A program made the translations under genes and the position numbers. This document shows positions 57,972 through 62,744 of a stretch of 62,744 bases of DNA, one piece after another (within the stretch, counting starts at the first letter, position 1; each line of letters opens with the position of its first letter). This DNA is from JANSWP01 sp041941305 (GTDB lineage: Bacteria; Bacteroidota; Bacteroidia; Chitinophagales; Saprospiraceae). Below the pieces are notes generated by a model, which searched no databases, was not told the origin of the DNA, and saw only the letters and a list, made by a program, of their open reading frames with translations. The stretch covers positions 1-62,744 of the forward strand of contig JBGTQJ010000058.1 in NCBI GenBank assembly GCA_041941305.1, given 5' to 3'.

Positions 57972-60818
57972 ATGGATATGAAAACAAGATTGATTCTATT
58001 TTCATTATTTGTAGGCTCATTTACCATCATTCATGCACAAAATGTCAATTCGGATGTGTGCAATAATGGAGATTGTCTAGCCAAAATATTTGCTATTCAA
58101 TTGAACCAGTCCCGCCTAATAGATGTGACTGTGGATAATGCCCAAAGAACTCAGGAATTCATGGACGCTTATTTGGAATTTCAGGCAATAAAAAAAGAAC
58201 ACAGTGGTAAATCTGGTTGGCAATCCAAATACGATGGGTTTCAGCTTGGTGGGAAGAATTGTGTTCGGTATTATCAGTTGGAAAGTTGGTTTGCTTACGA
58301 ATACGAACAAAATCCCGCTTTTGCCAGGTTCATTGAAGCAAAAGCGGATGTAGATGCTTTTAAGAAAAGCGGATGGAGAAGCAGCCATAGAGGAATGAAT
58401 CTATACACGAGAATGAGAAGTAAGTGTCCACAAGATGTCGAGGACTTAAAAAATGCAAAAGGATCAAAAACGGAAGATATGGCTCCGGTTTATAAGAAGT
58501 TGGGGATAGTCCAGGGATATTTTGATGAGGACGGAAACCCTTTAAAGCCATTAGAAGAACCTGTCATTGCTACTGCTCCTAACAATAACAATTCTGGACA
58601 AAAACTCAGCAAAAAGGAACAAGTAGAGCAATTGAAAAATAGGCTTAGCAATCTGCCATGCGAAACAGGCATGAAGGACAGGATTGGAGGAATCGCTAAT
58701 GCTGTGGCAGCTACAGTTCCCAAAATAGGGTTGTTCAAGAAATTATTGGATGGACTCAAGTCAAAATTTGTCGCCTTGTTGCCCGGACCGGCAGGATTGC
58801 TGGCTAAAGTCAAAACTGCTACAAAGTTACTTGGCGGATTGAAATTGTTCAAACCCAAAAAGGATAGACCAGGGTTAATGTCCAAAATTGGAAGCTTATT
58901 TAATAAGGGCGAACAACTAGAGAAAAAGGTTCAAAACCTTGATTCCAAAGCGAAAAAGCTCAAGGACAAATATGACAAGTTGATCAACAAAGCAAATGCT
59001 CTGGAAACTGAGGCAGGGAAGCGTTCTGCTGCAATTGAGAAGCTGAAAAATAAATTGGCAGAATTGGAAAAGAAAAAGGCAGAATTACAGGCAAAACTGG
59101 ATGATAAACCCAAAAAGATGTTGGATGAATTGAACCAACAAGTGGGAGATGTGGAAGATAGATGTAAGGATTTGGCGGCTCAAGTGGATGAAGAAGAAAC
59201 GGCGAAAGACAAGGCTTTGAAGGATCTTGCAGATTTGGAAAAGGAAAAAGATAATGTAGAAAAAGAACTGGGAGATTTGGAAGATGAATTAGAAGATTTA
59301 GGAAAAGATCAAGCGCAACTGGAAAAGGATGCCAATGCTGCTGCTGACGAAGTAGAAAAAGTAAAAGCGGAGGAGGCAGAAGAAGCGCGCAAAGAAAAAG
59401 CTTTGGAGGATTTGCTTGCACAATTGGATGCATTGAAGCCTGAGGATGCTTTGAGAGCTGAATTGAGCATTTGTGAGGAAGATTTGAAAGCCCTTTTGTC
59501 AAAAATCAATCCACTGCAAGAAACACAAAAGAAATTAAAAAAGAAAGCTGGCTGGTTTAAGCGCTTCGCGGGCAATATCAAAGACAAGTTGAGCAACCTG
59601 AAACTCTTTCAGAATAAATTGAAATTGGGCAAGGATGGCATTCCCGTTTTGGTATCTGCCGCTGAAAAGCTTGATAAACTCCTTGCAAAGGGAGATGTGC
59701 TGAGCTCTACTATTGGAATTTTAGCTGGAAAGGAAACCAAACTCCAGAGCAAAATAGATGGAATGACGGATAAGTTGGAAAACATCAAATCTGATTATGA
59801 GTCCAAAGTTGCCAATCTGGAAAAACTACAAGAAAATTTGCTCGATTTGGTTGCAGAAAAATCGGGCTTGAAAGGCAAGCTTGGTACTTCGTTGGACAAG
59901 TTAGATGAGCTGGATGCTTCGGTAAAGGATTTGATCAGTCGCTACCGGTTATTTGATGATAAAGATTGCTTAAGCCTGGATGATTTGAAGGACAAAATAG
60001 AACAGCTCAAAAATGAGCAGGAAGCGACCGAACCTGAAGTTGAAGCACTGGAAGATGAACTCAACAAAGTTGCGGAGGAAGAAGCGAAGTTGGAGCATGA
60101 TACAAAAGAGGTCGAAAAGGAAATTGACAAACATGCGGAACAGGAAGCAGAAGTGAAAAAAGAGGAAGCAGCAATTAAAGAAGCATTTGGACAGGAAATG
60201 GATCTGGAGCCTGTGACCCAGGAAGAGTGGTCGGAGAGTTTTGAAGTGAAAAGACCCTACTGGGACGCCGTTTTCCATCCGGATGATGAAGTTGTTGAAG
60301 GTTACAAAGGCAAATATTTTCAGGTGCGCCTGAAGGATGCGAATAAGAATGTCAAGCTGCTTTTTGGGGCTGGGGAGTATTTTATGGAGAAATCTGATTT
60401 TCGGGATAATTACGGTTCGGTCATTGGTGCTTTTGTAACGGAGGCTTTGGTAGCCATGAAAAAAGCGGATCGGGAAAAAGTGAAATTGTTTATTCAGGGA
60501 GGAGCCGATATTGTGGGGCAAAACACCTTTAAGGGAAATATGGATGAGCGTTATTTATACGAAGAAGTGAGCTATTTGCCTCAAAATGAAGGACAGGATA
60601 GTTTTGCAGGTACGCCTCAAAATTCCAGGATTCCTAGAAATGGTTTTCGAAATACCGACTTGCCCAATTTGAGAGGCAACTATTTGAGCGAAATGATTTC
60701 CATTTATTCGAAGAAGCTCGACCCTATACTATTAGAAGGCAAGGTGAAGCAGGTGAAGAATGAGTACGACCGCAATGCAGTTATTTATTTGTTTATTCCG
60801 GAGGAGTTGGTGGAGTGA
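57972..60818 (+). CDS. Large exported coiled-coil protein with divergent OmpA-like C-terminus
   Basis: A 948-aa protein with signal peptide (about 1-23, IIHAQ). The N-terminal part (about 24-215) is a soluble domain (VRYYQLESWFAYEYEQNPAF, YTRMRSKCPQDVEDLKNAK). Residues about 220-560 and 560-750 are very Lys/Glu-rich heptad sequence (KLKNKLAELEKKKAELQAKL, DLEKEKDNVEKELGDLEDEL), i.e. long coiled coils broken near 495-560. The end (about 755-948: FEVKRPYWDAVFHPDDEVVE, VKLFIQGGADIVGQN, LPNLRGNYLSEMISIYSKKL) follows the order of OmpA-type peptidoglycan-binding domains (a GxxD-like turn, then N-L-R-x-x-x-L-x-x-x-I helix) but is divergent. It could span the periplasm as a strut or scaffold. Family not recognised. 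Confidence 0.82.
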   Translation: MDMKTRLILFSLFVGSFTIIHAQNVNSDVCNNGDCLAKIFAIQLNQSRLIDVTVDNAQRTQEFMDAYLEFQAIKKEHSGKSGWQSKYDGFQLGGKNCVRYYQLESWFAYEYEQNPAFARFIEAKADVDAFKKSGWRSSHRGMNLYTRMRSKCPQDVEDLKNAKGSKTEDMAPVYKKLGIVQGYFDEDGNPLKPLEEPVIATAPNNNNSGQKLSKKEQVEQLKNRLSNLPCETGMKDRIGGIANAVAATVPKIGLFKKLLDGLKSKFVALLPGPAGLLAKVKTATKLLGGLKLFKPKKDRPGLMSKIGSLFNKGEQLEKKVQNLDSKAKKLKDKYDKLINKANALETEAGKRSAAIEKLKNKLAELEKKKAELQAKLDDKPKKMLDELNQQVGDVEDRCKDLAAQVDEEETAKDKALKDLADLEKEKDNVEKELGDLEDELEDLGKDQAQLEKDANAAADEVEKVKAEEAEEARKEKALEDLLAQLDALKPEDALRAELSICEEDLKALLSKINPLQETQKKLKKKAGWFKRFAGNIKDKLSNLKLFQNKLKLGKDGIPVLVSAAEKLDKLLAKGDVLSSTIGILAGKETKLQSKIDGMTDKLENIKSDYESKVANLEKLQENLLDLVAEKSGLKGKLGTSLDKLDELDASVKDLISRYRLFDDKDCLSLDDLKDKIEQLKNEQEATEPEVEALEDELNKVAEEEAKLEHDTKEVEKEIDKHAEQEAEVKKEEAAIKEAFGQEMDLEPVTQEEWSESFEVKRPYWDAVFHPDDEVVEGYKGKYFQVRLKDANKNVKLLFGAGEYFMEKSDFRDNYGSVIGAFVTEALVAMKKADREKVKLFIQGGADIVGQNTFKGNMDERYLYEEVSYLPQNEGQDSFAGTPQNSRIPRNGFRNTDLPNLRGNYLSEMISIYSKKLDPILLEGKVKQVKNEYDRNAVIYLFIPEELVE

Positions 60819-61201
60819 GGGGTGGGGTGTGGGTTGCGGGTTGTGGGTTGTCAGTTGTCGGTTGTGGGTTGTCGGTTGTCGGTTGTCGGTTGTCGGTTGT
60901 GGGTTGTCGGTTTTTGTTGCGGGTTGTTGGGGTGTGGGGTGTCGTGGATTTCAGTTGTGGGTTGTCGGTTGTGGGTTGTCAGTTGTCGGTTGTGGGTTTT
61001 TGTTGCGGGTTGTGTGTTGTCGGGTATATGGGTGTTGGGTTGTCAGTTGTCGGCTGTTCGATTTCTGCTGTTGGTTTGCTGGTTGCTGGTTTGATTTTAC
61101 CTCTGAAAAATGAGTTCAAGATCAAAAAGTCATGTCATAGTACTTGCCTTTGGTCTTGAACTTTTTTAGTATTGTATGGTTGTAACACGAAATCTCTCTA
61201 T
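60819..61201. other. Intergenic region dominated by heptanucleotide tract
   Basis: About 380 bases between the coiled-coil protein and the recombinase; most is the GGTTGTC/GGTTGTG tract (60822-61090), followed by about 110 AT-rich bases ahead of the recombinase start. Confidence 0.75.
60822..61090. repeat. Long heptanucleotide tract (GGTTGTC / GGTTGTG), open in three forward frames
   Basis: About 270 bp of degenerate 7-base units (GGTTGTC, GGTTGTG, GGTTGCG). Because 7 is not a multiple of 3, each frame reads the same heptapeptide-like string (variants of LSVVGCR), and none has a stop for most of the tract. The three overlapping forward ORFs here are by-products of the repeat. Confidence 0.85.
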
Positions 61202-62632
61202 ATGAAAAAAATAGCTGTCTCTATCTCGCCTATTGAGCATCGGGGTGAAAAGCGCATAAAAGTAGAAATGCGAAAATCTGCTGATGCTATTATTCAAATC
61301 AAGAAAGTCAAAGGAAGGTTGTGGAGTCAAACCAAAAGGTGTTGGCATGTGCCTTATTCGAAGGAAGCTTTTGCAGAATTGAAAGCTTTGTTTGATGTCA
61401 CTGTTTTGGATGAAGTGGTTCAACTGTCAAATTCGGAAATTCAAAAAAGGAAGATCAATTCTCCTAAAAAGGGAAGGCATTTTGTAGCAGGTCAGGTCAT
61501 TCGAGTTCAGCAATCTGGCATGCTATGGTTGCGGGCATTTGTTCCGTATGACAAAAAGGGATGGATTGAAGTGGTGCGAAATATTCCAGGGCGGAAGTGG
61601 GATGTAGTCGAGAAATGTTGGGAACTTCCGAATGTCAAGGATTCTTATCGGATATTGAAGGAATATGTGGGGATGGAGTATTTGAAGTTTGAGTTTGAGA
61701 TAGTGGCGGATATACCAGAATCTTTTGATGTTCCGAAAAAGAAAAAATCACCCAAAAGGCTTTCTAATTTTGAGAAGTTGAATCAGGTTCAGAAGGATGA
61801 GATAATCAAAATTGAAGAACAGCTTATTCTGGAGCGGCTTAGTCATTCAACTGTCAAATCATACAAGCATCATTTGGCAGCTCTGTTTTACCACTACAAA
61901 AAACAAACTCCACAGGAGATTACAAATGAACAGGTTCGAAATTATTTGCTGCATCTTATCAAAGTTCGAAATATTGCAGAATCTACTCAAAACCAAATCA
62001 TTAATGCAGTAAAGGCGTATTGGGAAAGGATATTAAAAAGAGAAAAGGAATGGATCGAAATTCCGCGACCAAAAAAGCCACTACAATTGCCAAATGTGCT
62101 TTCTACAGAAGAAGTGATTGCACTTATTGAAGTAACGGAAAATTTAAAGCACAAACTGATTCTGTTACTTTTGTATTCTGCGGGTTTGAGAAGGGGAGAG
62201 GTTCTTAATTTGAGGAAACGCGATATTCATATCAAGCGGAGAAGTATCTATGTGCGAAGGGGAAAAGGCAAAAAAGACAGGTATGTTGTTTTGGCAGAAA
62301 CAGTGGTGAGTTATTTGTCAAAATATCTTAAACAATATTCGCCAACATATTGGCTATTTGAGGGTTCTACGGGTGGGCAATTAAGTGGTACAAGTGTTCA
62401 CAATATTTTTACCAAATCAAAAATTAAGTCTGGTATTAATCCTTTTGCTACTGTTCATACTTTGCGGCACAGTTATACAACTCATTGTTTGGAAAATGGA
62501 TTCAACCTCAAGGTGGTACAGGAAGCGCTTGGTCATGAATCTATAAAAACTACAGAACGCTATTTGCATTTGACTTCAGATGCGTTGAGGAAAGTAAAGA
62601 GCCCCCTGGATTTTTTAAATTTAGATGAATAA
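61202..62632 (+). CDS. Tyrosine recombinase with WxxP-repeat N-terminal extension
   Basis: A 476-aa site-specific recombinase. Residues about 1-180 hold two copies of a small module: GRLWSQTKRCWHVPYSKEAF and GRKWDVVEKCWELPNVKDS, of the form GRxW-x(5)-CW-x-(L/V)P, a layout seen in N-terminal extensions of Bacteroidota integrases. A core-binding SAM-like domain (about 200-290: RLSHSTVKSYKHHLAALFYH) and a catalytic domain follow. Catalytic residues: Arg330 (SAGLRRGE), Lys in RGKGKKDRY, His419-Leu-Arg422 (HTLRHSYTTH), His445 (LGHES) and nucleophile Tyr454 (TTERYLHL). Full length and apparently active. ATG at 61202 preferred over a TTG ten codons upstream. It sits directly after a heptad tract; no attachment sites or cargo were identified in the window. 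Confidence 0.92.
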   Translation: MKKIAVSISPIEHRGEKRIKVEMRKSADAIIQIKKVKGRLWSQTKRCWHVPYSKEAFAELKALFDVTVLDEVVQLSNSEIQKRKINSPKKGRHFVAGQVIRVQQSGMLWLRAFVPYDKKGWIEVVRNIPGRKWDVVEKCWELPNVKDSYRILKEYVGMEYLKFEFEIVADIPESFDVPKKKKSPKRLSNFEKLNQVQKDEIIKIEEQLILERLSHSTVKSYKHHLAALFYHYKKQTPQEITNEQVRNYLLHLIKVRNIAESTQNQIINAVKAYWERILKREKEWIEIPRPKKPLQLPNVLSTEEVIALIEVTENLKHKLILLLLYSAGLRRGEVLNLRKRDIHIKRRSIYVRRGKGKKDRYVVLAETVVSYLSKYLKQYSPTYWLFEGSTGGQLSGTSVHNIFTKSKIKSGINPFATVHTLRHSYTTHCLENGFNLKVVQEALGHESIKTTERYLHLTSDALRKVKSPLDFLNLDE

Positions 62633-62744
62633 GCGTTATATTTGGTATTCTGTTTACAGGGTTAATTGTATTTTTTGTTTCAACTTTTACACCTATGGTT
62701 TTTTTTAATTTGAACGCTTTCGATGTTTTTTTGTGTTTGTAAGT

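Noticed and set aside
60822..61113. Three overlapping forward frames in the heptad tract
   Set aside because: Consequence of a 7-base repeat with no stop codons; not independent genes.
62633..62744. Integron attachment site after the recombinase
   Set aside because: A GCGTTAT motif is present but does not meet the GTTRRRY core, no paired site or cassette is seen, and the window ends.

Overview
The window looks like chromosomal DNA from a Bacteroidota bacterium, most likely order Saprospirales (Saprospiraceae/Lewinella-like); the exact taxon is inference. Reasons: type IX secretion (T9SS) sorting domains on three large exported proteins, an STN plus carboxypeptidase-like TonB receptor followed by a DUF4249 lipoprotein, a DUF3276/PUR-alpha protein, DUF4252 paralogues behind an ECF sigma/anti-sigma pair, promoter boxes of the Bacteroidota type (TTTG and TAnnTTTG), few purine-rich ribosome binding sites, and AT-rich intergenic DNA full of hairpins and tandem repeats.

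Layout. 0-9 kb: T9SS-secreted protein, fatty acid desaturase, small membrane peptide, 1167-aa gliding-type adhesin with SprB-like repeats, then a small secreted protein paired with a membrane-spanning LuxR regulator. 9-16.3 kb: two Asp-nucleophile alpha/beta hydrolases (one a good haloalkane dehalogenase), DUF3276 protein, ANT(6)-like nucleotidyltransferase coupled to a DUF3303-like protein, PriA. 16.9-24.5 kb: outer-membrane uptake operon (TonB receptor, DUF4249 lipoprotein, MG2-like protein) plus two exported proteins. 24.5-29.8 kb, minus strand: Nudix hydrolase, urate hydroxylase PuuD, an ECF sigma factor with a membrane protein ending in a TonB C-terminal domain, and a beta-barrel protein. 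29.9-33.6 kb: TMTC-like membrane glycosyltransferase with TPRs, lipoprotein, SGNH hydrolase. 33.8-36.9 kb: ECF sigma, anti-sigma and three DUF4252 proteins separated by hairpins. 37.3-42.6 kb: two BNR/VPS10-type beta-propeller proteins. 42.8-47.3 kb: stress group (two tandem Usp proteins, a frameshifted ribosome-hibernation-factor-like remnant, a K+ channel with RCK domain, a single-CBS protein). 47.4-52.0 kb: ECF sigma and membrane partner facing a 1050-aa exported TPR-CHAT protease-like protein. 52.7-62.6 kb: lipoprotein, helical protein, AraC-type HTH overlapping an N-terminally truncated alpha-carbonic anhydrase, multi-domain lectin, 948-aa exported coiled-coil protein, and a tyrosine recombinase behind a long heptanucleotide tract.

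The common theme is sensing and display at the cell envelope: three ECF sigma factors each with a probable membrane-bound regulator, a membrane-tethered LuxR protein, TonB-dependent uptake and many surface proteins. No tRNA, rRNA, CRISPR array, prophage or complete insertion sequence was seen. The intergenic DNA holds at least three dispersed repeat families: a palindrome based on GGCTCTGGAGAGCC, a MITE-like element of about 176 bp with AGAARCTGTT ends, and heptanucleotide tracts (GGTTGTC/GGTTGCT).

Most promising leads: the sigma / membrane partner / TPR-CHAT locus, the AraC-carbonic anhydrase junction, the membrane LuxR pair, and the recombinase with its three-frame-open heptad tract. All functions are read from sequence motifs by eye; no database search was run.
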